Source: Bradyrhizobium sp. BR 10289 (GTDB taxonomy: Bacteria; Pseudomonadota; Alphaproteobacteria; Rhizobiales; Xanthobacteraceae). From it: a stretch of 64,000 nucleotides of DNA. The notes beneath the pieces are model-generated. The model was given only the letters and a program-made list of their open reading frames with translations. It was not told the origin of the DNA and did no database searches. The position numbers were made by a program, and so were the translations under genes. Location: the NCBI RefSeq assembly GCF_019455385.1, contig NZ_JACOFR010000008.1, positions 214,460 through 278,459 on the forward strand, written 5' to 3'. Below are positions 8,548 through 19,031 of this stretch, piece by piece (the first letter of the stretch is position 1; the number at the start of each line of letters is the position of its first letter).

Positions 8548-9861
8548 TCAGGTCAGTTCCTTGTTCGCCATCTCCGGCGCCAACGTCGTGGCGGTCGCGG
8601 TGATCGCGGCGCAGGCAATGAGGAACAGCGAGACCGGCCAGGTGGCCCCGCCGCTCCACGCCATCAGAGACGCCGCAATCAACGGCGTCAACCCGCCGCT
8701 GAGGGCCGCACCGACCTGGAAGCCGAGCGAGGCGCCGCTGTAGCGCAGCCGCGCGGAGAACAGTTCGGAGTACCAGGGCGCGCCGATGCCGAACATCACC
8801 ATCTGGCCAAAGGTGATCGCGACCACGATGGTGCAGATAACGATGGTGGGATCGCGGGTATCGAGCAGCCAGAACAGCGGAAATGCAAACAGGGCCGAGA
8901 ATACGCAGCTCGCATAGAACATGGTCTTGCGGCCGACGAGGTCGGACAGCCAGCCGAACAGTGGAATGGCGAACAGCGCGACCAGCGACGCGGCAAAGGC
9001 GCCGTTCAGCACCACGGTGCGCGACAGGCCGAGATTGGCCGTGGCGTAAGACATCACGAACACGCCGCCGATGCTGGCATAGGCGATCTCGGAAATCTTG
9101 AGACCTACCGCGGTGAAGAACGGTCTGCGATGGTGCCTGAAGATCTCGACCAGCGGCATGCTGGCCACTTCCTTCTTGGCCTGCACCTGCCGGAACGCCG
9201 CCGTCTCTTCCATGTTGAGGCGGATATAGAGACCGACGCCGACCAGCAGGATAGAAATCAGGAAGGGAATGCGCCAGCCATAAGCCATGAAGTCGCTTTC
9301 CGGCAGGCTCGCCACCAGCGCGAACATGCCGATCGCGGCGAGATTGCCGATGGGGTTACCGACCTGCACCATGCTGCCGAGCAGGCCGCGCCGGTGGGTC
9401 GGGCAGTTCTCGACCACCATCAGCACTGCCCCGCCCCATTCTCCACCGAGGCCGATGCCCTGGAGGAAACGGAGGCCGATCAGCAGCAGCGGCGCGGCGA
9501 TGCCGATCTGCTGATAGGTCGGCAAAAGGCCGATCAGGAAGGTGCCGATGCCCATCACCATGATGGTGATCGCGAGCATCGCCTTGCGGCCGACCCGGTC
9601 GCCGTAATGGCCGAAGATCGCAGCCCCGAGCGGCCGCGCCAGAAATCCAACGGCATAGGTACCGAAAGCGGCGATGGTGGCGAGCGTGGGATTACCAGCG
9701 GCGAAGAAGACCTTGTTGAACACCAGCGCGGTCGCGGTGCCGTAGATGAGGAAGTCGTACCATTCGACGGCGGTGCCAATCACGCTCGACCACACGATCC
9801 GTCGCAAGCTCGCCGCCTCGTCCGGCGCTACGTTCAGGGTTACGTCGTCTGCTACGGTCAT
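8548..9861 (-). CDS. MHS-type major facilitator transporter
   Basis: 437 residues with about 12 membrane helices. VEWYDFLIYGTATALVFNKVFF near residue 32 and FGHYGDRVGRKAML are characteristic of the metabolite:proton symporter (shikimate, proline/betaine, citrate) branch of the MFS. Substrate cannot be read from sequence; the downstream MOSC and reductase genes and the divergent XRE-cupin regulator suggest uptake of a small organic acid or amine. ATG start with an agaga stretch upstream. Confidence 0.88.
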   Translation of the reverse strand: MTVADDVTLNVAPDEAASLRRIVWSSVIGTAVEWYDFLIYGTATALVFNKVFFAAGNPTLATIAAFGTYAVGFLARPLGAAIFGHYGDRVGRKAMLAITIMVMGIGTFLIGLLPTYQQIGIAAPLLLIGLRFLQGIGLGGEWGGAVLMVVENCPTHRRGLLGSMVQVGNPIGNLAAIGMFALVASLPESDFMAYGWRIPFLISILLVGVGLYIRLNMEETAAFRQVQAKKEVASMPLVEIFRHHRRPFFTAVGLKISEIAYASIGGVFVMSYATANLGLSRTVVLNGAFAASLVALFAIPLFGWLSDLVGRKTMFYASCVFSALFAFPLFWLLDTRDPTIVICTIVVAITFGQMVMFGIGAPWYSELFSARLRYSGASLGFQVGAALSGGLTPLIAASLMAWSGGATWPVSLFLIACAAITATATTLAPEMANKELT

Positions 9862-10205
9862 CGATCTCTCCAGAAAGGTACCGGCATCAGGTGATTTTGT
9901 CCGCGGAGCCCATCGGCGGGCGGACGGTAAAATCGATCATGTTTACTAATGGAAATCAACGCCGCAGGACGGGGCAAATGCCGCTGATCGCGGCAGAGAG
10001 CATCCAATGCCCCAATTTTTGGCTATTATCCGAGATATACCAGCAAAAATGCCCACATTATCTGCGGCCTTGCTCGAAATTTCCGCGCGATAGTTTTCCC
10101 ATGGAATACACCTGCACACGGCCGGATTGGCCCATCCGGGCCGCCGGGCTGGCAGTTCGGCCGCATCTGTTGCAAAAGAAGCCCAGCAGTTCGGGAGACT
10201 CATGC
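9862..10205. promoter_or_regulatory. Divergent control region between MHS transporter and XRE-cupin regulator
   Basis: 344 bp without a gene, locally AT-rich around 9995-10060 (gctattatccgagatat). It must contain both promoters and probably the operator of the XRE regulator. No clear palindrome or repeat was found. Confidence 0.45.
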
Positions 10206-10763
10206 GTGCTTGACGTCAGCAAAGCGACCGCGGTCGGGGCCAACATCCGCCAGGCGCGGATTGCCAAGGGCCTGACGCTGGACCAGCTTGCCAAGCAGAG
10301 CGATCTCACGCGCGGCTACATCTCGCTGGTCGAGCGCAATCTGAAGATCCCCTCGCTGGCTGCGCTGCTGCGGATGGCCGCCGCGCTCGAGGTCAATGTC
10401 GCGAACTTCTTCGACCCCAACGCCGAGCCCGCCCCGCGCTACACCCTGTTCCGCCGCGAGGACGGCAACGTACCGCTGTTCCAGGACAATTTTGGCGTGG
10501 TCCCGCTGGTCACCGGCCGCACCCGCAAGATGATGGAGCCGTTCCTCCTCAGCCCGCCCCACAAATCGGCGACGCGCGCCTCGCATGCCGGCGAGGAGCT
10601 GCTGTTCGTGATCAACGGCAAGATCGCGATCAAGCTCGACGGCGAGGAGCTGACGCTCGGCAAGGGCGACTGCCTGTATTTCTCGGGCGAGACGCCGCAC
10701 GAGGTCAGGAGCCTCGGCCGGCAGAAGGCGGAAGTGCTGGTCGTGGTGGCGCAGAGCTCTTAA
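10206..10763 (+). CDS. XRE-family regulator with C-terminal cupin domain
   Basis: 185 residues from a GTG at 10206 preceded by gggag. Helix-turn-helix at about 8-62 (IRQARIAKGLTLDQLAKQSDLTRGYISLVER), cupin at about 105-180 (ASHAGEELLFVINGKI ... GDCLYFSGETPHEVRS). In this family the cupin senses a small ligand and the HTH represses nearby metabolic genes. The divergent MHS transporter-MOSC-reductase operon is the obvious target. The frame is open upstream but there it lacks coding character. Confidence 0.88.
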   Translation: MLDVSKATAVGANIRQARIAKGLTLDQLAKQSDLTRGYISLVERNLKIPSLAALLRMAAALEVNVANFFDPNAEPAPRYTLFRREDGNVPLFQDNFGVVPLVTGRTRKMMEPFLLSPPHKSATRASHAGEELLFVINGKIAIKLDGEELTLGKGDCLYFSGETPHEVRSLGRQKAEVLVVVAQSS

Positions 10764-10784
10764 CGCCGGGTCTCGGCGAATAGC

Positions 10785-11996
10785 TCAGCGGAACCAGTAG
10801 AAGCGCCCGGCCGGCGGCGGGATCGGCTCGGGCGGGCGCGGTCGCCTGGGACGCGGTGGTTTGGGCTGTGGCTCATCCGACGAGATCGTCTCCGCCGGCG
10901 CGGTCTCGGTCCCCGGCACCTTCACTGACAGCAGCAGATTCGACTCGTGCATGCGCCAGCGATAGCCGACGCCGAAATCGATCGGTTGGGCGCGCGCGAA
11001 CAGTTCGGCGTAGCGCTCCTGATAGCGGCCAGGGAATTCGCCGATCGGTCCGAGATACCGGCCGAACGGGAAGAACCGCCACTGTCGGGCGTTGTAATTG
11101 GCCAGTGGAATGCCGGAATCGTCCTGGATGATGGTCGCGCTGTTGGTGAGCAGCCAGTCACGGGTGACCGCGAAGTCGCCCTTGTGCAGGAGATAGGATG
11201 CACTCTTGAGCAGACTGTTGCCGGGCCCGAGCGTCTCGCAGAATTTCAGGAAGCCTGTGTTGCGCGCGCCGGCATTGGAGAGATCGGTCGAAAAATAATA
11301 CAGCGTGCGCGCTTCGCCATCGGGGCCCGCAAAGGTGATGCGGACGCCGTGCGTGGCGTTCGGCCCCGGATTGTCATTGCCGGTGTGCATCCCGCCCTTG
11401 GCGTCGAGCGCGACCATCTCGACATTGCGGATGGTCTTGCCGGAGCGCGCCAGGAAGACATAGAGGATGGGCAAGGTGCCGTTGACCTGGTTGGCGTGCA
11501 AATCGACCTTCATCTGCTTGGTGATGAAGAACGAAAAGCTCAGGATCGAGCCGAGCGAGCGCTCGACATTGTAGAGCGCAGCGCCGACCGACCCGCGCGG
11601 CAGCCGCGTCAGATCGGGCACCGCGCCGACCGGCTCCAGGGCGCCGAGCACGTAGGTGCTGGCCTTGGAATAGAAGGCGTTGGCGTAGAGGAAGTCCGGG
11701 CCGCTGAACATGTAGAACATGGTCGGCCTGGGAGCGGCGAGATTCACCTCGGACCAGGCGCGGATCTTCGAGAGCTGCCGCTGCTCGAGCTGGCTGAAGG
11801 CGCCGTCGAAGAACTTTGCGTGATGCTGCCAGGACGGGTCTTTGGTCAGCGGCACCAGCGGCGAGTCCGCCGAAGGCTGCATGCCCGCGAGGAAGCGCGC
11901 GGTGTCGTCAAAGGTGGCGTCGGCTGCACGTGCGATTGAGACGGCCGCAGCCAGCAGGGCAAATGCGACGGCCGCAATTCTGAAGGCTGCAAGCAT
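10785..11996 (-). CDS. Exported protein of unknown function with proline-rich tail
   Basis: 403 residues from ATG 11996; the signal peptide (MLAAFRIAAVAFALLAAAVSIARAA) supports that start over longer readings inside the permease gene. The long middle domain (about 30-350) contains aromatic motifs such as RPTMFYMFSGPDFLYANAFY and RTLYYFSTDLSNAG. The tail is Pro/Arg/Lys-rich (PKPPRPRRPRPPEPIPPP). I do not recognise a named family. The start is 2 bp from the stop of the upstream amino-acid permease, so the two are probably one operon. Probable periplasmic or surface protein. Confidence 0.65.
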   Translation of the reverse strand: MLAAFRIAAVAFALLAAAVSIARAADATFDDTARFLAGMQPSADSPLVPLTKDPSWQHHAKFFDGAFSQLEQRQLSKIRAWSEVNLAAPRPTMFYMFSGPDFLYANAFYSKASTYVLGALEPVGAVPDLTRLPRGSVGAALYNVERSLGSILSFSFFITKQMKVDLHANQVNGTLPILYVFLARSGKTIRNVEMVALDAKGGMHTGNDNPGPNATHGVRITFAGPDGEARTLYYFSTDLSNAGARNTGFLKFCETLGPGNSLLKSASYLLHKGDFAVTRDWLLTNSATIIQDDSGIPLANYNARQWRFFPFGRYLGPIGEFPGRYQERYAELFARAQPIDFGVGYRWRMHESNLLLSVKVPGTETAPAETISSDEPQPKPPRPRRPRPPEPIPPPAGRFYWFR

Positions 11997-11998
11997 GT

Positions 11999-13366
11999 CT
12001 ATTCGCGATCGTGTGAATTGCCAGCGGCGACCGGCCGCCTGCGGAAAACAGCATAAATCAACAGACCCGAGAGCATCACGAGCATTCCCGAGAGCGAATG
12101 CATCGGCCGCTCGGTCAAAAGGTAGTACATCATGAAAGCCGTCACGAGCAGGAATACGAGCGGCGTGAACGGGTATCCCCAGGCACGATAGGGCCTGGGC
12201 AGGTTGGGATCGGTAATGCGCAGCTTGATGACGCCGGCGACCGTGAAGAACGAGCAGAACAGCAGCGCGAACTGGATGAAGTCGAGCACCGCCTCGAAGC
12301 TGCGCGTGAACAGAAGCAAATTGGCGACCGCAAGCTGAAACAGGATGGCATAGGCCGGCGCCCCGCTCACCGACCGCTTCGAGAACACGCGAAGAGCCGG
12401 AATGTCCTCCCCCATCGTCATCATCACGCGCGGGCCGATCCACATCATCGCGCTGATCGAGGAGATCAGGCCGACGCAGATCATCGCGCCGACGATCCGG
12501 CCGCCGAAACTGCCGAAGATGGCGCTACCGGCGACGCTGGCGACGTCGAGCTGGCCGGCGAGCGCACTGACGGGCGTAGAGTAAAGAAACACCGCGTTCA
12601 GCGCGACGTACAGGACGAGCACGATCAGCGTGCCCGCGAGCATCGCACGCGGCAGATTTCGCTGCGGCATGTTCATCTCGCCGATGATGTAAGTCGCGGC
12701 ATTCCAGCCCGAGAACGAGTACATCACGAAGACGAGGCCGATCGCGAACGGCGCGCTGACGATATGGGCGAGATCGCCCGGCTGCGGCGTGAAGGCAATC
12801 GGCTGCGGCACGCCGATGATGAAGCCAGCGACCAGGAAGGCGACGATCAGCACGACCTTCAAAATGGTCGAGATCAGCTGGAAGGTCGAGGAGTGCTTGA
12901 CGCCGGTCAGTTGCACGATCGAGACGAGCCACACCACGCCGATGGCGAGCGGGATCGGCGGCAGATCGGGCACGACCGATTTGGCGTATTCGCCGAACGC
13001 CATCGCGGCGAGCGCAACCGGCGCTGCAAATCCGACCGTCGCCGAGACCCAGCCGGCGAGAAAGCCGAAGGCGGGATGATAGGCACGGCCGAGGAAATTG
13101 TACTCGCCGCTCGAGCGCGGAAACATCGCCCCGAGTTCGCTGTAGGAGAACACCCCGCACAGCGCGACGATGCCGCCGACGGTCCACAGCAGCAGGATCG
13201 AGAAGCCCGACGGGATGTCCTTGACCTGAAAGCCGAGGCTGGTGAAGACGCCGACCCCGACCATATCGGCAACGACGATGGCGGTGGCGACCAGAACGGA
13301 AACCCCTGACCCGCTTCCGGTCAGCCAGCCAGTCCGGGGCGCGGGTCCCGCATCAGATGCCGTCAT
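11999..13366 (-). CDS. APC-superfamily amino acid permease
   Basis: 455 residues with about 12 membrane helices; MVGVGVFTSLGFQ near residue 36 is the substrate-binding GxG motif of helix 1 in APC transporters, and SYSELGAMFPRSSGEYNFLGRAY is the helix 2-3 signature. Likely amino acid or polyamine permease or exchanger in the cytoplasmic membrane. Downstream by 2 bp is a 403-residue exported protein of unknown function. Substrate not predictable. Confidence 0.88.
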   Translation of the reverse strand: MTASDAGPAPRTGWLTGSGSGVSVLVATAIVVADMVGVGVFTSLGFQVKDIPSGFSILLLWTVGGIVALCGVFSYSELGAMFPRSSGEYNFLGRAYHPAFGFLAGWVSATVGFAAPVALAAMAFGEYAKSVVPDLPPIPLAIGVVWLVSIVQLTGVKHSSTFQLISTILKVVLIVAFLVAGFIIGVPQPIAFTPQPGDLAHIVSAPFAIGLVFVMYSFSGWNAATYIIGEMNMPQRNLPRAMLAGTLIVLVLYVALNAVFLYSTPVSALAGQLDVASVAGSAIFGSFGGRIVGAMICVGLISSISAMMWIGPRVMMTMGEDIPALRVFSKRSVSGAPAYAILFQLAVANLLLFTRSFEAVLDFIQFALLFCSFFTVAGVIKLRITDPNLPRPYRAWGYPFTPLVFLLVTAFMMYYLLTERPMHSLSGMLVMLSGLLIYAVFRRRPVAAGNSHDRE

Positions 13367-13750
13367 CGGGGTCCTTAAACCTCAGGCGTCACGCCTCATG
13401 GGAAGCATCGTGCAGTTCGGTCCAGTCAATTCAAGCAGGGTTAACAAGGGTTAAATGAGGCAGCCGAAATAGGTAATTCAGCACCTCTTATGCATCCTCT
13501 TGGACAATAAACCGGCGGAGACACCGGAACATCCCGAGTCTCTCCCCCACAATCAGGACACGATTGCATGGTCCTTTTGAGCGTTCCGGATGTGGGGAAT
13601 TTTCTCCGGACGCTTAACGTCGCCTAAACGCCAGTCGGCTCAATTGTCTTAAGATGCCGATGAGCGTGACTTGGGTCGTGACTTTGGGGTCATGGGTGGA
13701 TGGTCGGGGCCGTTCCGAAATCAAGAGCTGATGGTCGTGCCGATCGGACC
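13367..13750. other. Gene-free divergent spacer
   Basis: 384 bp between the permease and lipoprotein starts. It includes AT-rich stretches (ttaacaagggttaaatgag; ggcacctcttatgc-like) that probably hold the two promoters. No repeat, RNA gene or plausible reading frame seen. Confidence 0.4.
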
Positions 13751-15040
13751 ATGTCCGGTCGGCGCGGTCGCGCGCTCCGGATCGGCCTGATCTCAGCCTT
13801 GGTGCCGATGTCCTTGACGCTGGTTCAATGCGGCAAGGCGCCGAACCCGGCGACACTGGCGGCGAACTCGCAGGCCAATGTGCAAGTGGTCAATCAGGTC
13901 GTCGCCAAAACCAATCCGCAAACCACCAATCAGCAAGTCGCCAGCGGCGACACGTTCGAGGACCGCTTCCCCGCCCCGCAGTTCAGGGAACGCTTCCCCT
14001 CCGCGAGCGAGAGTTTTCTGCAACGGCAGATGTCGGACTTCTCGCCGAAGCGCGCCGTGCAGCAGCAGGCGCAGCCGGAGCAGGCACCCTACAAGGTGGC
14101 CTCGCTCGCCCCGCAGGTGCCGTATCAACGCCCGCAGCGCGAGGACCTGACGACGCTCGTCAGCATGAAGTCGTCCGCCTTCCCCTATTTCGGCAACAAC
14201 CCCGCGTCCGACGCGCCCTTCCTCAACATCTCCAAGGGCGACCGCCGCGGCCATCGCAGCTATTCGGGGCGCGTCTACTGGCAGGACGAGACTTACAGCG
14301 ACAGCCGCGTGCTGGTGCACGTCCCCGAGCATTTCGACGTGCGCAAGCCGGGCGTGATCGTGCTGTTCTTCCACGGCAATGGCGCAACACTCGAGCGCGA
14401 CGTGCGCGACCGGCAGCTGGTGCCGCAGCAGGTGACAGATTCCGGCGCCAATGCCATCCTGCTCGCGCCGCAGATGGCGGTCGACGCCGCCGATTCCAGC
14501 GCCGGAAAGTTCTGGCAGGCCGGCGGCCTCAAGCGCTTCATGGAGGAGTCGGCGAGCCACCTCGCCCGCCTCACCGGCGATCCCAACAGCGCTCGCGCCT
14601 TCGCCAATATGCCGATCGTCATCGTCGGTTACAGCGGCGGCTTCCTGCCGACGGCCTGGAGCCTCGAGGTCGGCGGCATCAGCGACCGCGTCCGTGGCGT
14701 CGTGCTGCTCGACGCCGTCTATGGCGAGATGGACAAGTTCGCCTCCTGGATCGAGAGCCACCGCTCCGGCTTCTTCGTCAGCTCCTACACCCGCTACACC
14801 GCGCGTCGCGACCGCGAGCTGATGAGCATGCTCAGGCAGAAGGGCATCAGCGTCTCCGAGGACATGGACGGCCCGTTACGTCCCGGCAGCGTGGTGTTCG
14901 TCGAGACTGGCGAGGGCATCACCCACCGCGACTACGTCAATCGCGCCTGGACGCAATATCCGCTCAAGGACGTGCTGGTGAAGATGGCGGCAACGCCGGC
15001 ACTGGCGCTGACGCGCGTGGCGGCGGCGGCAAGCCGCTAG
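13751..15040 (+). CDS. Lipoprotein-like alpha/beta-hydrolase-fold protein
   Basis: 429 residues from ATG 13751 (an ATG at 13700 is possible). The N-terminus is basic then hydrophobic and ends in a lipobox-like LVQC, so membrane-anchored export is likely. Residues 25-140 are Gln/Ala-rich and probably disordered. The catalytic-type domain follows: LFFHGNGATLERDV looks like the oxyanion HG loop and VIVGYSGGFLPTAW the GxSxG nucleophile elbow; GITHRDYV near the end could supply the histidine. Probable envelope esterase or peptidase; substrate unknown. Convergent with the small exported gene that follows. Confidence 0.65.
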   Translation: MSGRRGRALRIGLISALVPMSLTLVQCGKAPNPATLAANSQANVQVVNQVVAKTNPQTTNQQVASGDTFEDRFPAPQFRERFPSASESFLQRQMSDFSPKRAVQQQAQPEQAPYKVASLAPQVPYQRPQREDLTTLVSMKSSAFPYFGNNPASDAPFLNISKGDRRGHRSYSGRVYWQDETYSDSRVLVHVPEHFDVRKPGVIVLFFHGNGATLERDVRDRQLVPQQVTDSGANAILLAPQMAVDAADSSAGKFWQAGGLKRFMEESASHLARLTGDPNSARAFANMPIVIVGYSGGFLPTAWSLEVGGISDRVRGVVLLDAVYGEMDKFASWIESHRSGFFVSSYTRYTARRDRELMSMLRQKGISVSEDMDGPLRPGSVVFVETGEGITHRDYVNRAWTQYPLKDVLVKMAATPALALTRVAAAASR

Positions 15041-15072
15041 ATATTGCGCGAACGGATCTTGCTGCGCCAACC

Positions 15073-15450
15073 TCAGGTCTTGGGCAGCTTTGGAATGCTC
15101 TCGGCAAAGCCATTGTAGCAAGCCAGCCGCTCATCCTCTTCCTTGAAGAATTTGCAATCGGCGTAGCCTTTGGCCTTCGCCGGCTTCGGCTTCGGCGCCG
15201 GCGGGATGATTGCATCGTAGCAGTTGAGCCGGTCCTTGGTGCCGTCGTCGATGTCCAGGCAGGCCTGCAGCCGCGCCGCGATGGATTGCGGCTTGCCCTT
15301 CGGCGCCGGAGTGGCGGTCGCAGCCGCGGCCTTCGTCCCCTTCGGCTTGACCTGCACCAGCGGCTTGTCCCCCACCATCGGTGGCTTGTCGGTTTGCGCA
15401 AACGCGGAGGCTGAATAGAGCACCGCGGCAACCGCCAGAATCATCCTCAT
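15073..15450 (-). CDS. Small exported protein with cysteine pairs
   Basis: 125 residues from ATG 15450; an in-frame TTG lies three codons upstream. A signal peptide (MRMILAVAAVLYSASAFA) precedes a low-complexity Lys/Pro/Ala linker. Four cysteines are spaced in two similar blocks, ARLQACLDIDDGTKDRLNCYDA and YADCKFFKEEDERLACYNGF; the second repeats the first, with an ER/DRLxCY core. Likely periplasmic with two disulfide-stabilised helical hairpins. No function recognised. Confidence 0.65.
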   Translation of the reverse strand: MRMILAVAAVLYSASAFAQTDKPPMVGDKPLVQVKPKGTKAAAATATPAPKGKPQSIAARLQACLDIDDGTKDRLNCYDAIIPPAPKPKPAKAKGYADCKFFKEEDERLACYNGFAESIPKLPKT

Positions 15451-15538
15451 TTCAGTCAACTCTCTTTGGTCCCCATGCCCGCCTTCTAGCGCTCCCGCGC
15501 GCGGTTTGCCAAGCGCCTTCCGCGCTGGAAAACGCGGG

Positions 15539-16714
15539 TCAGACCGTCGCCGCAGTCGCCGGCCGGGGCCGGGTCAGGATCACCAGGACCAGCGCGGCCA
15601 CGACGAAGCCGACCGCGACGAAGCCGAGCGGATGCAGCATTTCGCGGGCGAACAGCAATCCGCCGATGGCGGAGCCGACCGCCTGGCCGATGTAGAGGAC
15701 GGAAGTGTTGAGCGCGACAGTTGCCGACGCAAGCTGAGGTGCCGCCGCGACCAGCCGCACCTGCTGCATCGAATTGGTCGAGGCAAAGCCGAGACCCCAG
15801 ATCGCGACCGCGCCCACCATCAGCACCAGCGTGCCGGCGCCGAGCGCCCAACCCGCGATGCCCGCCAGCAGCAGGCAGGTGAACAGCAGCGAGGTGCGAT
15901 AAGGCCCCCAGGTGTCGACGATGCGGGTCGCGATGACGACGCCGAGGAAACCGCAAACGCCATAGATGCCGAACACCAGACCGATCGCATCGGGGCTGGC
16001 GTTAGTGAGCTTCTTGAGCAGCGGGCCCATGAAGGTGAACACCACGAACTGCCCGGCCATCTGCAGCATCGTGATTGCCAGCAGCAGCAGGATTGCCTTG
16101 CTGCGGCCGACCGCGCTCCAGGTCTTCAAATCAACAGGCGTGCCCTTCAATCCTGCCGGCAAGCGCAACAGCAAGAGCAGAAAGCTGATGCAACCGAGTG
16201 CGCCGATCCCGCCATAGGCCGCCCGCCAGCCATAGCGGCTGGCCATGAAGGTGATCAGCGGCAGGCCGACGGCGGCAGCGAGCGACCAGCCGAGGAAGAT
16301 GTAGGCAATCGTGCTGCCGCGCCGCTCCACCGGCACGATCAGCGCCGCCGTGCCGGCCGCCTGCGGCGTATAGAGCGCGCCGACCGCGAGCATGACCAGG
16401 CGAATGACGAGGAGGCTGGTGTAGTCGGGCGCGAAAGCCGAGGCGAGATTGCCGAGCGCCAGCACCGCCAGCGTCGTCGTCAGCAGCGTCTTCCGTTCGA
16501 CGCGGCTGGTGAGCCAAGCCGTGAGCGGCGAGCCGATGCACAGCGTGGCCGCACCGAAGGTGATCAGCAGCGCGGCCGTATGGATGCTGATGCCGAGCCC
16601 AGCCGACAGCTCCGGCAGCATGCCCGCCGGTGCCAGCACCGAGCTGCCGGTGACGAGATTCCCAAGCATCAGGGCGGTTGGCGCGAGGTGGCCGGCGGCG
16701 GGCGGTTTTTGCAT
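15539..16714 (-). CDS. DHA1-like MFS transporter
   Basis: 391 residues with about 12 transmembrane helices. Motif A-like LTAWLTSRVERKTLL lies between helices 2 and 3, and GALYTPQAAGTAALIV plus RRGSTIAYIFLGWSLAAAVGLP match drug- or sugar-efflux members (AraJ/YdhP-like). Proton-driven exporter in the inner membrane; substrate unknown. Divergent from thrS with a 182-bp spacer. ATG start. Confidence 0.85.
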   Translation of the reverse strand: MQKPPAAGHLAPTALMLGNLVTGSSVLAPAGMLPELSAGLGISIHTAALLITFGAATLCIGSPLTAWLTSRVERKTLLTTTLAVLALGNLASAFAPDYTSLLVIRLVMLAVGALYTPQAAGTAALIVPVERRGSTIAYIFLGWSLAAAVGLPLITFMASRYGWRAAYGGIGALGCISFLLLLLRLPAGLKGTPVDLKTWSAVGRSKAILLLLAITMLQMAGQFVVFTFMGPLLKKLTNASPDAIGLVFGIYGVCGFLGVVIATRIVDTWGPYRTSLLFTCLLLAGIAGWALGAGTLVLMVGAVAIWGLGFASTNSMQQVRLVAAAPQLASATVALNTSVLYIGQAVGSAIGGLLFAREMLHPLGFVAVGFVVAALVLVILTRPRPATAATV

Positions 16715-16896
16715 GCAAGTGCATGTAGAGCGGCCGCCGGCTAGTTAAAGGGCGCAGCGCGAAATAGTTGGCGTACCGCGGCTTTTGCGCGCCACTTTCT
16801 TGGAAATGCCGGATTGCGCAGGCCGAATCGCCTGATATATCGCTCGTTCCCGCTTACCTGCGCTCGTTCGCAGGAGTGAGCTTCAGGAGAAAAGCA

Positions 16897-18939
16897 ATGT
16901 CCGACCAGCCCAAATCCGAATCCGGCTTCCAATATTCCCTCAGCAATTTGAAGCCCGTGACCCCCGCCGCCAAAGTCACCCTCACCTTCCCCGACGGCGC
17001 CCAGCGCCAATATGACAAAAGCATTACCGGGCTCGAGATCGCCAAGGGCATCTCGCCCTCGCTCGCCAAGCGCACGGTTGCGATGGCGCTCGACGGTGTG
17101 GTCGCCGACCTCGACGATCCGATCGAAGCCGATGCCAAGATCGAGCTGATCAACCGCGACGATCCGCGCGCGCTCGAATTGATCCGCCACGACTGCGCCC
17201 ACGTGCTGGCCGAAGCGGTGCAGACGCTCTGGCCGGGCACGCAAGTCACCATCGGTCCGGTGATCGAGAACGGCTTCTATTACGACTTCTTCCGCAACGA
17301 GCCGTTCACGCCGGAAGACTTTGCCGCGATCGAGAAGAAGATGCGCGAGATCATCGCGCGCGACAAACCTTTCACGAAGGAGGTTTGGGATCGCGAGAAA
17401 ACGAAACAGGTGTTCCGCGACAAGGGCGAGGCCTTCAAGGTCGAGCTGGTCGATGCCATTCCCGGCAACGAGCCGATCAAGATCTACTACCAGGGCGACT
17501 GGTTCGATCTCTGCCGCGGCCCGCACATGACCTCGACCGGCAAGATCGGCAACGCCTTCAAGCTGATGAAGGTGGCCGGCGCCTATTGGCGCGGCGACAG
17601 CAACAACCCCATGCTGACCCGCATCTACGGCACCGCCTTCGCCAAGCAGGAGGACCTCGACGCTTACCTCAAGCAGATCGAGGAAGCCGAGAAACGCGAC
17701 CATCGCAAGCTCGGGCGCGAGCTCGACCTCTTCCATTTCCAGGAGGAAGGTCCGGGCGTCGTGTTCTGGCACCCGAAGGGCTGGACCATCTTCCAGCAGC
17801 TGATCGCCTATATGCGCCGGCGCCTCGCCGGCGACTACAACGAGGTCAACGCGCCGCAGATCCTCGACAAGGTGCTGTGGGAGACCTCGGGCCATTGGGG
17901 CTGGTACCGCGAGAACATGTTCGCGGCTCAATCTGCCGGTGATGAGGCCGAGGACAAGCGCTGGTTTGCGCTGAAGCCGATGAACTGCCCCGGCCACGTG
18001 CAGATCTTCAAGCACGGCCTGAAGAGCTACCGCGACCTGCCGCTGCGCCTCGCCGAGTTCGGCGTGGTGCATCGCTATGAGCCCTCGGGCGCCATGCACG
18101 GCTTGATGCGCGTGCGCGGTTTCACCCAGGACGACGCGCATGTCTTCTGCATGGAGGACCAGCTCGCCGACGAGTGCCTGAAGATCAACGATCTGATCCT
18201 GTCGACCTACGCCGATTTCGGCTTCACCGGTGATCTCACGGTCAAGCTCTCGACCCGGCCGGAGAAGCGCGTCGGCACCGATGCGATGTGGGACCATGCC
18301 GAGCGCGTGATGGCGACGGTGTTGAGCGAGATCCAGGCGCAGAACAATCACATCAAGACCGAGATCAATCCGGGCGAAGGCGCCTTCTACGGGCCGAAGT
18401 TCGAATATGTGCTGCGCGACGCGATCGGCCGCGACTGGCAGTGCGGCACCACGCAGGTCGACTTCAACCTGCCGGAACGGTTCGGTGCGTTCTACATCGA
18501 CCATGACAGCGGCAAGAAGGCGCCGGTGATGGTCCACCGCGCGATCTGCGGCTCGATGGAGCGCTTCATCGGCATCCTGATCGAGCACTATGCCGGCAAC
18601 TTCCCGCTCTGGCTCTCGCCGGTGCAGGTGGTGGTCACCACCATCACCTCGGAAGCGGACGAATACGCCAAGCAGGTGCTTGAGCAGGTCCGCCGCGCCG
18701 GGCTTCGGGCCGAGATCGATCTTCGCAACGAGAAGATCAACTACAAGGTCCGCGAGCACTCGCTGGCGAAGATTCCGGCGCTGCTGGTCTGCGGCAAGAA
18801 GGAAGCCGAGACGCAATCGGTGTCGGTCCGCCGGCTCGGCAGCGAGGGCCAGAAGGTGATGATGACGGCGGAGGCGATCGCCGCCCTCGTCGACGAAGCG
18901 ACCCCGCCGGATGTGAAGCGAGCGCGCGAGGCGGCTTAA
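16897..18939 (+). CDS. thrS: Threonyl-tRNA synthetase
   Basis: 680 residues from ATG 16897, with aggaga 7 nt before it. Domains in order: N-terminal TGS (about 35-95), editing domain with [16 protein letters not shown] (about residue 105), class II catalytic core with motif 2 region [28 protein letters not shown] and motif 3 [13 protein letters not shown], then the anticodon-binding domain ([17 protein letters not shown]). Slightly longer than the E. coli enzyme because of an N-terminal extension. Charges tRNA-Thr and hydrolyses mischarged Ser-tRNA. Confidence 0.97.
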   Translation: MSDQPKSESGFQYSLSNLKPVTPAAKVTLTFPDGAQRQYDKSITGLEIAKGISPSLAKRTVAMALDGVVADLDDPIEADAKIELINRDDPRALELIRHDCAHVLAEAVQTLWPGTQVTIGPVIENGFYYDFFRNEPFTPEDFAAIEKKMREIIARDKPFTKEVWDREKTKQVFRDKGEAFKVELVDAIPGNEPIKIYYQGDWFDLCRGPHMTSTGKIGNAFKLMKVAGAYWRGDSNNPMLTRIYGTAFAKQEDLDAYLKQIEEAEKRDHRKLGRELDLFHFQEEGPGVVFWHPKGWTIFQQLIAYMRRRLAGDYNEVNAPQILDKVLWETSGHWGWYRENMFAAQSAGDEAEDKRWFALKPMNCPGHVQIFKHGLKSYRDLPLRLAEFGVVHRYEPSGAMHGLMRVRGFTQDDAHVFCMEDQLADECLKINDLILSTYADFGFTGDLTVKLSTRPEKRVGTDAMWDHAERVMATVLSEIQAQNNHIKTEINPGEGAFYGPKFEYVLRDAIGRDWQCGTTQVDFNLPERFGAFYIDHDSGKKAPVMVHRAICGSMERFIGILIEHYAGNFPLWLSPVQVVVTTITSEADEYAKQVLEQVRRAGLRAEIDLRNEKINYKVREHSLAKIPALLVCGKKEAETQSVSVRRLGSEGQKVMMTAEAIAALVDEATPPDVKRAREAA

Positions 18940-19031
18940 GTCCTGAATCGATCTAAATTCGCTTCCGGTTGCGGGCGTGCATGCTTATCTGGGCATGGCA
19001 CGCCCGTAGCCCATTTGAAGAGGCCATCGCA

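Noticed and set aside
12098..13309. 403-codon plus-strand frame opposite the amino acid permease
   Set aside because: Extremely Arg/His/Asp/Glu-rich with no hydrophobic core; shadow of transmembrane codons.
16741..18816. Very long minus-strand frame opposite thrS
   Set aside because: Mirror of high-GC codon bias in thrS: His/Leu/Arg/Asp-rich pseudo-protein with no domain, no ribosome site, entirely antisense to a certain gene.
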